64,000 nt of DNA from Ligilactobacillus ceti DSM 22408 (GTDB lineage Bacteria > Bacillota > Bacilli > Lactobacillales > Lactobacillaceae): NCBI RefSeq assembly GCF_000423245.1, contig NZ_KE383993.1, positions 516,159-580,158 of the forward strand, read 5' to 3'. The number at the start of each line of letters is the position of its first letter. Position 1 is the first letter of the stretch. The position numbers and the translations under genes are program-made. A model generated the notes under the pieces. That model searched no databases and was not told the origin of the DNA. It saw only the letters and a list, made by a program, of their open reading frames with translations. Below are positions 9,212 through 19,480 of this stretch, in pieces.

Positions 9212-11074
9212 TTATATATCTGAGTTATCAATTTGTTTTTTCTTTAATAAATTAACTAAATCAATCGTTAATTTAGTTATTAAATTCGTATTATTAACGC
9301 GTGTTGCTTGTTGCAACTGCATTTGCAGATCTTTAATCTGCTGTTCTAAAGGTGTTGTTTTCATAATGACATGTAAACAATCATTTACTTCTTCAGGGCT
9401 AACTTCCTCAGCATAATTGGCCATTTCTAAAGCAATAATAACTTGCTGTAAATGCTCATTATTAATATAGTCTAAAAAACTAGCGCTATCATAATTTTGA
9501 TATGCATTAAAATACCCTTCTGTTAAAGTATAAATCGACTGATAATTATCATGAATAAATGAAAAATCAGGAATCTGACTAACTTGACCTCGCACCGTGT
9601 AATTATGCAACATCCGATATAACAACAATCTTTCCGCACGTTCAACTTTTGAAAGTTGATGTGTTTCTGTTGCTAGCTTCGTTGAGCGTTGTTGACTTGG
9701 TGGTAGATAATTTGTCTGTACTTCTTTTTGCTTTTGTTGTAAATATTGTTGACGAAGCGTTTTTAATTTTTCTTCTAAATAATATTTATCTAACTGTAAG
9801 CGTTCGGCCAATTTATTCAAATATAAATTCTGTTCTAAAGGATCGTTAAGTTTTGCAATTTCAGCTAAAACATCACTTAAATAATCCAATTGATCAGCTT
9901 CGTTATCCATATTACGCCCTTGTTCATAAAAATGCATATAAAACGCAAGGGGTGTTTCATGACTATCATTAATTAACGTCCGGAATTTTTCCGCACCATA
10001 TTTTTGCAGATATTCATCTGGATCCATCTTATCTGGTAAAGCAATCACCCGCAAATTAAATTTGTTTTGCGGCGTTAATATTTCTAACGCCCGTTTGGTA
10101 GCTTTTTGTCCAGGTAAGTCTCCATCATAACAAAGATCGATATTTTTCGTGTTCTGTTGTAACAAATAAATCTGTTCATCTGTCAAACTCGTCCCCATGG
10201 AGGCAACACTATTTTTGACACCGGCACTATAGGCAGCTAAAACATCCATAAAACCTTCAAACAACAGACATTTCTTCTCGCGCCGAATAGCTCCTTTGGC
10301 TTTATCAAAGTTAAAGAGTATTTTTCGTTTGTTGAAAATAGTTGTCTCTGGAGAATTCAAATACTTCGGTGTATTCGGATCATTAGCTAAACTTCGACCG
10401 GAAAAAGCGACAATTTTACCCGTGGCATTGCGAATCGGAAACATCACCCGATCTTTAAAACGATCATTTAAAGAACCATCTTCATAGACTGAAAACAAAC
10501 CTGATTTACGTAAAATTTGATAGTCTAAGTTTTTATTTTTTTCTTTTAAGACCGCTTGTAAGACTGCTTTAGGTGGTGCATACCCTAATTGAAACTCCGC
10601 AATCATATCATCATTTAAACCACGTTGATGAAGATAAGCTAACGCCTGCTCCCCAATCTGGGTATTAACTAAAATATGATGATATAACTCATTAGCAACT
10701 TGATACATGGCCGTAATTTGACCATTTTCAGAACTTGTTTCACCACCAACTTGCTGCGTTGCTTGATTTTGATATTGTTCATCAACTGGGATATTCCCCA
10801 ATTCAGCAACTTTTAAAACAGCTTCAGGAAATGATAAGCCTTCGATTTCCATAATGAATTTAAAAACATTCCCACCTCGATGGCATGAAAAACAGTTAAA
10901 AATCTGTTTTTGTTCATTTACGGAAAAAGAAGGCGTTTTTTCAGGATGAAAAGGACAGAGCCCAAACCAGTTTTTCCCTGAACGATGGAGCTCAACATAT
11001 TGTCCAACAATATCTAAAACATTAACACTTGAACGAATAGAATCGATAACTTCTTCTGGAATTCTCCGACTCAA
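9212..11074 (-). CDS. dnaG: DNA primase
   Basis: 620 residues. The N-terminal zinc finger ([11 protein letters not shown] then [10 protein letters not shown]) is followed by the RNA polymerase domain with a TOPRIM fold ([15 protein letters not shown] and DGDLPGQKA near residues 265-310) and a C-terminal helicase-interacting region. It makes primers for the lagging strand. The start is TTG, preceded by GAGGTGG with four nt between; residues SRRIPEEVI follow. It is cotranscribed with rpoD. The gene normally seen upstream of dnaG in relatives is replaced here by gshF. Confidence 0.97.
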   Translation of the reverse strand: MSRRIPEEVIDSIRSSVNVLDIVGQYVELHRSGKNWFGLCPFHPEKTPSFSVNEQKQIFNCFSCHRGGNVFKFIMEIEGLSFPEAVLKVAELGNIPVDEQYQNQATQQVGGETSSENGQITAMYQVANELYHHILVNTQIGEQALAYLHQRGLNDDMIAEFQLGYAPPKAVLQAVLKEKNKNLDYQILRKSGLFSVYEDGSLNDRFKDRVMFPIRNATGKIVAFSGRSLANDPNTPKYLNSPETTIFNKRKILFNFDKAKGAIRREKKCLLFEGFMDVLAAYSAGVKNSVASMGTSLTDEQIYLLQQNTKNIDLCYDGDLPGQKATKRALEILTPQNKFNLRVIALPDKMDPDEYLQKYGAEKFRTLINDSHETPLAFYMHFYEQGRNMDNEADQLDYLSDVLAEIAKLNDPLEQNLYLNKLAERLQLDKYYLEEKLKTLRQQYLQQKQKEVQTNYLPPSQQRSTKLATETHQLSKVERAERLLLYRMLHNYTVRGQVSQIPDFSFIHDNYQSIYTLTEGYFNAYQNYDSASFLDYINNEHLQQVIIALEMANYAEEVSPEEVNDCLHVIMKTTPLEQQIKDLQMQLQQATRVNNTNLITKLTIDLVNLLKKKQIDNSDI

Positions 11075-11208
11075 TCGACCACCTCTTTTATCAATTATAA
11101 GAGCTTTTCAGTAATGAAAAAGGCTAAATAGTAATTCTATGCCCATTTTCAATAATCAACGTTAATGATACATCAAAAAAGACTGCTTGACAAGTCCTTT
11201 TCCCACGA

Positions 11209-11243
11209 TGAAAAAGGACGCTGTTTACACAACGTCCTTTCAT
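11209..11243 (-). terminator. Terminator of gshF
   Basis: AAAGGACG and CGTCCTTT flank a 12-nt loop and are followed by T-rich sequence on the minus strand. Confidence 0.8.
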
Positions 11244-11252
11244 TCAAATCAT

Positions 11253-13511
11253 TTATTCTAATTCAGGATACAACATTTTTAAAATATCCATCGTTAAGCG
11301 ATGACTTGCTCCTTTATATGGATAAGCATGCATATGCATTGCTGGATTAAAATTCGCTTCAATAATGCTGTACGCTCCAGGAGCTGTCACCTTTTGTTTT
11401 GGATCTGTAATAATGACATCCAAACCACAAACTTTCGCACCTAAAGCATCACTCGCTGCAGCAATGACTTTTTGATATTCAAATGGAATCTGATCCGTGA
11501 CATCAATAGAATCTCCGCCGGTACTAACATTTGAATTAACTCTTAAAAAGATTTTTTGGTTTTTAGGCAAGATATCAGCAACGGTTAATCCTTGTTGAGC
11601 TAATAAAGACTGTTCAATTTCTCCTAACTTGATGAATTCTAAAGGAGTTTGATAATGTGAACCACGTAAAGGACTCTCATTCTTCAAAGCCACTAATTGT
11701 GCAATTGTATGTTTACCATCACCAATCACATTCGCAGGTTCTCGTAAAATAACTGATTTAACTTCCCCGTCTAACACGAAGAAGCGATATTCTGTTCCTG
11801 GTACATATTCTTCTATTAAAACAGTTTTATCTTGCTGAAAAGCTCTTTCTAAAGCTAATTGATATTCCGGCTCTTTAGCACCCGATTTAAAAATAGTAAT
11901 ACCTAAACCAAAATTAGTTGATTTTGGTTTGATAACGAAACCACTTTGGGCAAATTTTGGATAATATTTTTTAGCTTCTTCTATGGCATTGCATTCTATC
12001 CCTTTTGGAACTTGATATCCGGCTGTTTGAAGAACTTTTTTCGTAACTAATTTATTCTCCATCATTAACGGTACAATATAGTTATCTTTGCTTGTCATAT
12101 TAGCATTTTTGACATACTCAATATGCCCTTTATATTGTAATTGAATAAATTGTTCAGATTCATCTAACACTTTCACTTGAATTCCTTTTTGAATTGCATC
12201 AAACATTAAGATTTGCGTTGATAATTCCATCGTTGTAAAACCAGCTAATTGATATGGTTTTAAAAGCGCTTCTTGTTTATTTTCTAAAGCGAATTGTACA
12301 CTGATTTTTGTTTGATCAAAATGAATTTGTTGTAACCAGCGTGCAGATAAAGTTTCTTTTGGTTCTTCAAAATAAAGCTTAGCTTGTTGGATAACTTGAT
12401 CATCGATATCTGCATTAATTCGTTGTATCCATTCTTCAAAACCGGCTAAGAATTGTAAACCTAACATTTGGTATTGCGACACTTCATTAGGTTTTTCGGC
12501 TGCAATTATTTTACTAATTTTATTTCCTTGTTCCATTGTATTTAATTCATCGTTTTCTGGTAAATAAGCTAAATACACCATAAGAGCTTGTAAAAAACTA
12601 ATTTGTTCATTTGTGACACCATATGCTGAAAATGGATTTAAATCAATATTACGTAATTCAATATATTCAATTCCATTTTCTAACAATTCCGTTAAACTAG
12701 CTCCACCTTTCAATCTGACTGGTGCATAATATTCTTTTTCACAAATAATTTTTTGTTGTTGAATCAATTTTTCTAAATCATGTACATAATCCGCTAGATT
12801 ATCATATGAAACATTTAATTTTTCATGATTAGTATATCCATAAATACTATTTCGAATACTTCTCATCGTCCCCTGGAAATCACCGGCACGACTTGTATAA
12901 TTAGCATTCGCCACTGGGGAAGCTCCCATTAAATACGTAATTAACCATTGATATCGTAAATAGTTACGCGCAACTTTTAAATATAAATCATTTTTAAATG
13001 TTTTAAAAGAATCAGTCGTCTGACTAACTGTATATAATTTGTCTAACAACTCATCATCAAAAGAAAAATTAAAATGAATACCACAAATCATTTGTTGGGC
13101 TTTTCCATAAGTTTTCGCTAAATAACGACGATATAAAACATCACAATATTTTTCTAACCGAGCAATTTTAATTTCTGTTAAATCATCACTAAAACTAGGC
13201 GGCATACTCAAAGGTGATAATAATTCATTTTCTGGCAAAGTACGATAAATCACATCATGTAGGGCTGCTAACCATCTCATTAATTCTGAAACTGATTTAG
13301 TTACAGGTGTAATAAGTTCAACTTGTGATTCTGAAAAATCCGTCTGAAGATAAGGATGATATCTGCGCTTGCCTAATAAACTAGGATGATTAGTCTGTGC
13401 TAATTGACCATGAGTTGTAACACGTTGACTTTCTTTTTCCAAACCAAGGTTATGTTGCCATAAATACGGTAAAACCCTAGAATCCATAATAATTTCAGCT
13501 AATTCACTCAT
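11253..13511 (-). CDS. gshF: Bifunctional glutamate-cysteine ligase / glutathione synthetase
   Basis: About 752 residues, the length of GshF fusions. The N-terminal two-thirds is a glutamate-cysteine ligase: NLGLEKESQRV near residue 20, MICGIHFNFSF near residue 145 and YIELRNIDLNPF near residue 290. From about residue 480 an ATP-grasp glutathione synthetase domain follows (VIKPKSTNFGLGITIF, EEYVPGTEYRF, SIIEANFNPAMHMH). One protein therefore makes glutathione from Glu, Cys and Gly. The ATG of MSELAEIIM is favoured, with AAAGGG upstream. A small membrane protein gene lies 24 bases upstream and probably shares its transcript. Confidence 0.95.
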   Translation of the reverse strand: MSELAEIIMDSRVLPYLWQHNLGLEKESQRVTTHGQLAQTNHPSLLGKRRYHPYLQTDFSESQVELITPVTKSVSELMRWLAALHDVIYRTLPENELLSPLSMPPSFSDDLTEIKIARLEKYCDVLYRRYLAKTYGKAQQMICGIHFNFSFDDELLDKLYTVSQTTDSFKTFKNDLYLKVARNYLRYQWLITYLMGASPVANANYTSRAGDFQGTMRSIRNSIYGYTNHEKLNVSYDNLADYVHDLEKLIQQQKIICEKEYYAPVRLKGGASLTELLENGIEYIELRNIDLNPFSAYGVTNEQISFLQALMVYLAYLPENDELNTMEQGNKISKIIAAEKPNEVSQYQMLGLQFLAGFEEWIQRINADIDDQVIQQAKLYFEEPKETLSARWLQQIHFDQTKISVQFALENKQEALLKPYQLAGFTTMELSTQILMFDAIQKGIQVKVLDESEQFIQLQYKGHIEYVKNANMTSKDNYIVPLMMENKLVTKKVLQTAGYQVPKGIECNAIEEAKKYYPKFAQSGFVIKPKSTNFGLGITIFKSGAKEPEYQLALERAFQQDKTVLIEEYVPGTEYRFFVLDGEVKSVILREPANVIGDGKHTIAQLVALKNESPLRGSHYQTPLEFIKLGEIEQSLLAQQGLTVADILPKNQKIFLRVNSNVSTGGDSIDVTDQIPFEYQKVIAAASDALGAKVCGLDVIITDPKQKVTAPGAYSIIEANFNPAMHMHAYPYKGASHRLTMDILKMLYPELE

Positions 13512-13535
13512 AATCCATTTCACCCTTTCTGATCT

Positions 13536-13856
13536 TTAGCGTTTTTTAATTACTCGCGCTAAGATGCCACCCACTGCTGCCGCAAAAATATAAATAAAAA
13601 CATATACTAATGCAGTTGAGTTGTAATAAATATACACGGCCGGAATAAATAACGCCCCATATAATCCGTACAACAAATGAGATGTTTGGCAGAAACACAT
13701 TTCATTACGTGTATAAATATAACTCAAAATCAAATTAGCTAATGGATTAACTACTAAAATCACCCAGATGATGCCATTCATAGAAACTATTAACGGTAAA
13801 ATATAATAAACCGCTGCTAGGATCAACATATTCAACGCAACTTTTTTATAATTCAT
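13536..13856 (-). CDS. Small integral membrane protein upstream of gshF
   Basis: 106 residues with about four hydrophobic segments and a basic C-terminus (ARVIKKR). The start has AAGGAG nine nt upstream. A short central loop carries ETMCF-like cysteines (NEMCFCQTSHL). I do not recognise the family with certainty; DUF2651-like proteins are similar in size. It ends 24 bases before the gshF start, so the two are likely one transcript; a role with glutathione is unproven. Confidence 0.7.
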   Translation of the reverse strand: MNYKKVALNMLILAAVYYILPLIVSMNGIIWVILVVNPLANLILSYIYTRNEMCFCQTSHLLYGLYGALFIPAVYIYYNSTALVYVFIYIFAAAVGGILARVIKKR

Positions 13857-13917
13857 AATTTTCTCCTTATATCTTTCAACTTAATTACATTATACCTGAT
13901 TACTGAATTTTTTCGTC

Positions 13918-13950
13918 AAAAAAACACCTCATATTTCTATGAGATGTTTC
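13918..13950 (-). terminator. Terminator of glyQS
   Basis: AAACATCTCAT and ATGAGGTGTTT pair (one G-T) with a T7 tail on the minus strand. Confidence 0.85.
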
Positions 13951-13961
13951 CTAGGCAATCT

Positions 13962-16040
13962 TTATTTAACGTTTAATTCTGTTAAATCACCAAAGACACT
14001 TGTTAAAGCTGCTAAGCGTGATAATACTAATAAACGATTATTTTTAACTTTTTCATCATCAACCATAATCATTGTTTCATCAAAGTAAGCATTGATCACT
14101 TCACGTAAAGCATGTAAAGCTTCATATTTACCATCAAGATCTAATGATTGGTATTCAGTTGTTAAATGTTCTAAAGCAAGATATAAGGCTTTTTCACTTT
14201 CATTTTCAAAGAGAGCTTGATCAACTTGCGCATCTACCGCAAATTCAGGAGCTTTCTTAGCTAAACGAATCACACGTGTTAAAGCTTCAATTGTTTCTTT
14301 GAAATCTTCATCAGCTAGATGATTTTCTAAAATTTGTGCTGCTTGCATAATTTTCACAAAACTATTGTCTGGATTAGCTACAACAGCAGCCACGATATCA
14401 TGACGAACGCCTCGTTGTAACAACATCTTACGAACACGTTCCATAATAAATTCATCTTCAACAGCTTGATTTGCGAATAAATCACCACGATAAAGGTCGC
14501 CGCCTTCTTTTGCGACTGTTTGTGCCATTTCATGTAATGTCACTAAACCATTATCCCAACCACGGTCAATAATAATGCGAATCAAACCTTGTGCTTGACG
14601 ACGTAAGGCATATGGATCATTAGAACCGCTTGGAATCATACCTGCAGCGAAGAATGTTTGTAATGTATCTAACTTATCAGCAATTGATAATACAGCCCCA
14701 ACTTGACTAGCAGGTAATTCACCTTGCGCACTTGTTGGCATATATTCTTCACGGATTGCTTGTGCTACGGCTGGTCGTTCACCTTGTAATGTAGCGTAAA
14801 TTTCACCCATTACACCTTGTAATTCAGAAAATTCACCAACCATACCTGTGACTAAATCAAATTTATAAATTTCAGCAGCGCGTGCCACATCAGCTTGTTC
14901 TTGTTCTGTTAAACCTAATTTTTCAGCTAAGTAAGCTGCAATTAATTTAACACGAGCCATTTTTTCATAAATAGTTCCAATTTTTTCATGGAAAGTAACA
15001 TTTTTCAAACGTTCTACATAATCAGCAATTGTATGTGTTTGATCTTCTTTGAAGAAGAATTCAGCATCTTCTAAACGAGCTGTTAACACTTTTTCATTTC
15101 CGGCAATCACATTTTCTAAATGATCTGCATTCCCGTTTCGTACTGAGATGAAGAATGGTAATAATTCATTATCTTGATTCATCACATAGAAGAAACGTTG
15201 GTGATCTTTCATCGATGTAATTAAAACTTCATCTGGAACTTGTAAATATTCATCCGCAAAGCTACCTGCGAAAACAGTTGGATATTCAACTAAGTTATTT
15301 ACTTCTTCTAGTAAATCTTCATCAATATCTACTTTCCAATTACGTTCTTTCGCTAAAGCGTTAATTTGTTCTCTAATCATTTCTTTTCGAACAGCGGCAT
15401 CAGCAATAACACTTTGTGCTTCTAAAGCTGCTGGATAAGCAGTTGCATCAGCGATTTCAGTTGTTTCACCTAAGAAGCGGTGTCCTCTAGTTGTCTTACC
15501 TGTTTTAACTGTTAAAATTTCAAAATCAATTACTTCATTATCTAACAAAGCAACTAACCATTGAATTGGACGGATATATTCAAAATCATTTGATCCCCAA
15601 CGCATCATTGTTGGGAATTTAAGATCCATCACAACTTCTTTAACACCTTGAAGAACTTCTTGAGCTGATTTGCCGGCGATAAATTTATTAACGTAAACAT
15701 ATTCAACGCCTTTTAATTCTTTAAAGAAGATATCATCAGTTGTCACACCTTGACCACGTGCGAAACCTTGTGCAGCTTTAGACCAGTTACCTTCAGCATC
15801 TAAAGCGATTTTTTTCGCAGGTCCTTTAGCTTCTTCTTGGATATCAGCTTGTTTATCAGCTAAACCTACAACTTCAACTGCTAAACGACGTGGTGTGGAA
15901 TAAGATTTAATTTCAGAAAAGTCTAAACGTTCTTCCTTTAAAAAGTTGGACATTTTTTCGACTAATTGTTCCACACTAGGTGTCACAACATGAGCCGGCA
16001 TTTCTTCTAAACCGATTTCTAATAAGAATGTTTGTGTCAT
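13962..16040 (-). CDS. glyS: Glycyl-tRNA synthetase, beta subunit
   Basis: 692 residues, normal length. The N-terminal LLEIGLEEMPAHVV motif and the HD-like and anticodon-binding regions towards the C-terminus match GlyS. With GlyQ it forms the alpha2-beta2 enzyme that charges tRNA-Gly; the beta chain binds tRNA. The start is one base after the glyQ stop, so translation is coupled. Confidence 0.97.
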   Translation of the reverse strand: MTQTFLLEIGLEEMPAHVVTPSVEQLVEKMSNFLKEERLDFSEIKSYSTPRRLAVEVVGLADKQADIQEEAKGPAKKIALDAEGNWSKAAQGFARGQGVTTDDIFFKELKGVEYVYVNKFIAGKSAQEVLQGVKEVVMDLKFPTMMRWGSNDFEYIRPIQWLVALLDNEVIDFEILTVKTGKTTRGHRFLGETTEIADATAYPAALEAQSVIADAAVRKEMIREQINALAKERNWKVDIDEDLLEEVNNLVEYPTVFAGSFADEYLQVPDEVLITSMKDHQRFFYVMNQDNELLPFFISVRNGNADHLENVIAGNEKVLTARLEDAEFFFKEDQTHTIADYVERLKNVTFHEKIGTIYEKMARVKLIAAYLAEKLGLTEQEQADVARAAEIYKFDLVTGMVGEFSELQGVMGEIYATLQGERPAVAQAIREEYMPTSAQGELPASQVGAVLSIADKLDTLQTFFAAGMIPSGSNDPYALRRQAQGLIRIIIDRGWDNGLVTLHEMAQTVAKEGGDLYRGDLFANQAVEDEFIMERVRKMLLQRGVRHDIVAAVVANPDNSFVKIMQAAQILENHLADEDFKETIEALTRVIRLAKKAPEFAVDAQVDQALFENESEKALYLALEHLTTEYQSLDLDGKYEALHALREVINAYFDETMIMVDDEKVKNNRLLVLSRLAALTSVFGDLTELNVK

Positions 16041-16041
16041 C

Positions 16042-16959
16042 TTATTTGTCCTCCTTCAATAATTCTTGGCGTAATTCTTCATCTTTAATTAATGGGAAAC
16101 CAAGTTTTTTTCGTTCTTGTACGAATACTTTCGCTACGGATTTAGCCATGTTACGGATACGTGATAAATAACCTGCACGTTCTGTTACAGATACGGCACC
16201 GCGCGCATCTAATAAGTTAAAAGCGTGGCTACATTTCAAAATATAATCGTAAGCTGGGTGAACTAAACCATTTTCAATTTGTTTTTTAGCTTCTGCTTCA
16301 TAAGTATCAAAAGCTTTTAATAACATATCTTGATCGCTATCTTCAAAAGCATATTTTGAGTTTTCATATTCTGGTTGTTTGAAGATATCACCATATTTAA
16401 CATCATTTGTCCAAATTAAATCATAAACAGAGTCTACATTTTGCACATAAGATGCTAAACGTTCTAAACCGTATGTGATTTCAGAAGCAACTGGACGTAC
16501 TTCTAAACCACCAACTTGTTGGAAGTAAGTGAACTGTGTGATTTCCATCCCATCAAGCCAAACTTCCCAACCAACACCGGCACAACCAAGTGAAGGGTTT
16601 TCCCAGTTATCTTCAACGAAACGAATATCGTGAGCAGCTGGATCAATTCCTAAAGCACGTAAACTATCTAAGTATAATTCTTGAATATTACTTGGAGATG
16701 GTTTCATTAATACTTGGAATTGATGGTGTTGATATAAACGGTTAGGGTTTTCACCATAACGGCCATCAGCGGGACGGCGTGAAGGTTCAACGTAAGCAAC
16801 GTTCCAAGGTTCTGGACCAATCGCACGTAAAAATGTATAAGGGCTCATTGTACCGGCACCTTTTTCGGTATCATAAGCTTGCATTAACATACAACCTTGT
16901 TTAGACCAAAATTGTTGTAATGTTAAAATCATATCTTGTACAGATAATGTTTTTGTCAT
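16042..16959 (-). CDS. glyQ: Glycyl-tRNA synthetase, alpha subunit
   Basis: 305 residues. [18 protein letters not shown], the ATP-binding class II motif region [17 protein letters not shown] near residue 60 and [10 protein letters not shown] near residue 155 are characteristic. Catalytic subunit of the glycine-tRNA ligase. The ATG is preceded by AAAGGAG. Expression is controlled by the T-box leader immediately upstream. Confidence 0.97.
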   Translation of the reverse strand: MTKTLSVQDMILTLQQFWSKQGCMLMQAYDTEKGAGTMSPYTFLRAIGPEPWNVAYVEPSRRPADGRYGENPNRLYQHHQFQVLMKPSPSNIQELYLDSLRALGIDPAAHDIRFVEDNWENPSLGCAGVGWEVWLDGMEITQFTYFQQVGGLEVRPVASEITYGLERLASYVQNVDSVYDLIWTNDVKYGDIFKQPEYENSKYAFEDSDQDMLLKAFDTYEAEAKKQIENGLVHPAYDYILKCSHAFNLLDARGAVSVTERAGYLSRIRNMAKSVAKVFVQERKKLGFPLIKDEELRQELLKEDK

Positions 16960-16999
16960 CGATAAAACTCCTTTGTAATGTTAAATTATTTCGACTGGC

Positions 17000-17245
17000 T
17001 GAATAACATAGAAAAAGCCCCTATGCGACTCATCCAAGTCACATAGGGACGATAATTGATATATCGCGGTTCCACCCTACTTCTAGAAAATTCTAGCAGC
17101 TTAATTCGTTGTGCATTCGACTCCAAAAACGCCTACTACATAGTCCTTTTGCCTTGCTTACACTATCCAAGGTCGCTGTTCAAAATTACTAAATAGCCTT
17201 TTTTATCATCATCAAATTGCATTATTAAATTCTATCTAAGAATAA
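17000..17245 (-). promoter_or_regulatory. T-box riboswitch (glycine) upstream of glyQS
   Basis: The conserved T-box AGGGTGGAACCGCG is on the minus strand at 17065-17078. It is followed by the terminator hairpin CCCTATG/CATAGGG with a T5 tail (about 17014-17050). Upstream (17090-17200) is the Stem I region, with an AGCGACC-containing stretch and a candidate GGC glycine specifier just after GTAGTA. Uncharged tRNA-Gly would bind and favour antitermination. The region between recO and glyQ holds nothing else. Confidence 0.93.
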
Positions 17246-17263
17246 GGGATTGCTTCTTTTTTG

Positions 17264-18043
17264 TCAATCTAAACCTTTTAATTCTGGCAATTTATTCATT
17301 TCATCTAAATACTTCTTAGTTTTCAAATAAATACCGACACTATCTTCATAAATTAAGTCTAAAGTTCGCCGCAAGTTTTGAATAGTTTGCGGATTCACTT
17401 TAATGGAATTAATTTTGTGTAAGTCCAATTCGGAAAACATCCGCAAATAATAAAGCGTCTTTTGATCTAAATGTAACCGCTGCGGATCAAGATGCCAGTG
17501 TCGTTGGCATAATAAACCACCATAACTTTGTGAATAATCAAACGGTAAATCACATCGTTGACAAATAACGCATTCCTTCAAATTAGGTTTAACCCCAAAA
17601 TAAGCTAGCAGCTGAATTTCAATCACATTAGTAATGATTTCCGGGGCTAAACCAGCATCGATTAAATGCAAAGCTTGTTTAATCTGCGGATACCACAACA
17701 TTGCCGCTTTTTCTTGGTCACGCAAAGCCACTTGCGCTAAATTCAAAATATAAGAAGCATATGCATTCAACATAATATCACTACAAATATTTTGATATTG
17801 TTTAATTTCTTTAGCTGTTGTGATAAATGACAAATGTTGATCACTAACATCGCCAATATAAGTTCCCTGCGTAAACGGTAAGATGGCAGCCGCCAATTTA
17901 AAACCTCTTTTCCGAACTCCCCGGACGAAAAAAGTCTTAAAACCAAAACGATTAGTGTACATCTGAACTAACATATCACGTTCTTTATAATTTTTACGCG
18001 AAACAATAATACCTTCAAACTCTTCATTTTTATAGACTGCCAT
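17264..18043 (-). CDS. recO: DNA repair protein RecO
   Basis: About 259 residues. N-terminal OB fold (FEGIIVSRKNYKERDML, VRGVRKRG) and a C-terminal zinc-binding region with CVICQRCD and LLCQRHWHL. RecO helps load RecA at single-strand gaps with RecF and RecR. The ATG of MAVYKNEEF is preceded by AAAGGTGG at a good distance; an upstream alternative start is less likely. In relatives recO directly follows era; here about 4.9 kb of accessory sequence lies between. Confidence 0.93.
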   Translation of the reverse strand: MAVYKNEEFEGIIVSRKNYKERDMLVQMYTNRFGFKTFFVRGVRKRGFKLAAAILPFTQGTYIGDVSDQHLSFITTAKEIKQYQNICSDIMLNAYASYILNLAQVALRDQEKAAMLWYPQIKQALHLIDAGLAPEIITNVIEIQLLAYFGVKPNLKECVICQRCDLPFDYSQSYGGLLCQRHWHLDPQRLHLDQKTLYYLRMFSELDLHKINSIKVNPQTIQNLRRTLDLIYEDSVGIYLKTKKYLDEMNKLPELKGLD

Positions 18044-18102
18044 ACAACTCACCACCTTTGAAAATCTTATCTGTTTGATTTTAGCACAATTCCGTACTTT
18101 TG

Positions 18103-18136
18103 AAAAAAGAAGCTGCCGAGATTTCTCAGCAGCTCC
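18103..18136 (-). terminator. Terminator after the lipoprotein gene
   Basis: GAGCTGCTGAGA and TCTCGGCAGCTTC pair and are followed by T6 on the minus strand. Confidence 0.85.
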
Positions 18137-18154
18137 TTAATTTAGGGTTGATTT

Positions 18155-19015
18155 TTATTTTTTGATGAAAATGATTGTATATGATTCGTGTAAACGTTGA
18201 CTAACACCAACGTACTTAGGTAATGTTAAACCTAATTTAAGTTCACGTTTCTTGTATTCTTTCTTGTCATATTCACTGTTTGGACTTTCGATAAAGTTAA
18301 TATAACCACTAACATCTTCTAAAGACATATCTTTGTCATTAACTTTAACAGATTGAACCTTCAAGTTAATCATTTTACCGTTTGAGTTTTTATCGACAAC
18401 TTTTTTATTAATTTCATATTTACCTGTCACTACTAAGGTATAGTTATCTTTTGGAAAATATTCATTACTGTAAGACATATTTAAAACAAAAGTATCTTTT
18501 TTGAAACTCAAATTATAATTTTCGCGATTTTCACCTTGCCATGATGTTTCAGGTAAAGTTTTTTGAGCTGTTTTAATCGCCTTTAATTCTTTTTCTTTAC
18601 GATTTTCTTCTTTGCGCAATTCTTCTTTACGACGTTTTTCACGTTCTTTTTCAAATTTAGCTTCACGAGCTTTTTTAATCTTTTTGGCACCTTCTTCAGT
18701 CTTGCACCAATATGGTTCTTTACTGTTATCGATGAAAATACAATCTTCACCTTCGTATTCTGCAAAGTGTAATTTATGTTTAACATCACCAAAACGAGTT
18801 AAAACAATAGCATCTTTGTCATCTTCATCTTTAGTGTATTCATATGTTTGTAAATCATAATTATCAATGATTTCTTTATCTTTGATTTCTAGTGTATGTT
18901 TCGCACTTTCTGGATTATAGATGGAATAATATGTACCTTCAAAATTATGTCCACACCCAGCTAAGATTAAAACCATTGAAAAAATCATCCCGAATGCAGC
19001 GATTATTTTCTTCAT
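18155..19015 (-). CDS. Putative lipoprotein of unknown function
   Basis: 286 residues. A type II signal peptide ends in the lipobox ILAGC at about residue 20, so the mature protein would be anchored outside the cell by a lipidated Cys. A strongly charged Lys/Glu-rich helical segment spans about residues 110-145 and would be a coiled coil or stalk between two small beta-rich domains. The function is unknown. It has its own promoter and terminator and marks the recO side of the accessory island. Confidence 0.8.
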   Translation of the reverse strand: MKKIIAAFGMIFSMVLILAGCGHNFEGTYYSIYNPESAKHTLEIKDKEIIDNYDLQTYEYTKDEDDKDAIVLTRFGDVKHKLHFAEYEGEDCIFIDNSKEPYWCKTEEGAKKIKKAREAKFEKEREKRRKEELRKEENRKEKELKAIKTAQKTLPETSWQGENRENYNLSFKKDTFVLNMSYSNEYFPKDNYTLVVTGKYEINKKVVDKNSNGKMINLKVQSVKVNDKDMSLEDVSGYINFIESPNSEYDKKEYKKRELKLGLTLPKYVGVSQRLHESYTIIFIKK

Positions 19016-19045
19016 AAAAACGCCTCTTTTCTAATATATTATTAA

Positions 19046-19075
19046 CTTATACCCTATAATTTAATAATACTACAA
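19046..19075 (-). promoter_or_regulatory. Promoter of the lipoprotein gene
   Basis: TTGTAG (19070-19075), an 18-nt spacer and TATAAG (19046-19051) on the minus strand. Confidence 0.5.
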
Positions 19076-19136
19076 GCTAATAATCAATATCAACAAATAC
19101 TATAACATCAGCAAGAAAACGTTTTAAAAACACAAT

Positions 19137-19180
19137 AAACTTCATTGTTAACCAGAATCTATTAGTTAACAATGAAGTTT
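19137..19180 (-). terminator. 16-bp inverted repeat ending peptide array I
   Basis: A perfect 16-bp stem (AAACTTCATTGTTAAC and its complement) surrounds a 12-nt loop. The minus strand then runs ATTGTGTTTTT, so it should end transcription of array I. In array II only the inner GTTAAC pairs survive at 20648. Confidence 0.7.
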
Positions 19181-19201
19181 AAGTTAGTCAAATTCATAAT
19201 T

Positions 19202-19288
19202 TTATTTGAGTAATAACAATACAAAAACGATTAATGTTGCGATTGAAAGAATTAAGTTAACAATCGATAATTTTAGTGTGAGTTTCAT
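19202..19288 (-). CDS. 28-residue hydrophobic peptide, second peptide of module B-A (array I)
   Basis: ATG at 19288 to TAA at 19202. MKLTLKLSI then one long hydrophobic helix and a C-terminal Lys, the look of a small membrane toxin or type I toxin peptide. No Shine-Dalgarno sequence precedes it. The copy in array II (20703-20789) differs only by hydrophobic-for-hydrophobic changes at the end. The complement of its ATGAAA start is the -35 of an antisense promoter. Function unknown; I infer a type I toxin-like role from size and context. Confidence 0.5.
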   Translation of the reverse strand: MKLTLKLSIVNLILSIATLIVFVLLLLK

Positions 19289-19311
19289 TTTTGTGCAGCT
19301 TATGATAATAT
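19283..19311 (+). promoter_or_regulatory. Antisense promoter on peptide A start (array I)
   Basis: TTTCAT (19283-19288), 17-nt spacer, TG at 19303-19304 and TAATAT (19306-19311). One of six promoters with this exact geometry. Confidence 0.6.
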
Positions 19312-19317
19312 AAAGAT

Positions 19318-19480
19318 ACAAAGGGGCGTTAACCTCTTCGCATTACTTTAATAGCGATATGATACCGACTATTAAAGATAACATACTGATAATTACTGAA
19401 ATAAATTGTAATCTTATTTGTACAATTTCAAATTCAGTAAATTGAGCCTTAGGTTTGGTCGAACCTTGAGGCTCTTTTTT
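19318..19480 (+). ncRNA. Putative antisense RNA to peptide B (array I)
   Basis: About 163 nt from the extended -10 promoter at 19283-19311 to the hairpin GAGCCT...AGGCTC plus T6 ending at 19480. The 5' end can fold as AAGGGG/CCTCTT; in the second copy the change to CCCCTT makes a perfect pair. It is complementary to the whole conserved part of peptide B. Confidence 0.55.

Noticed and set aside
18583-18792. 69-codon frame on the minus strand within the lipoprotein gene
   Set aside because: It is a Lys-rich shadow of the charged segment of the lipoprotein in another frame.
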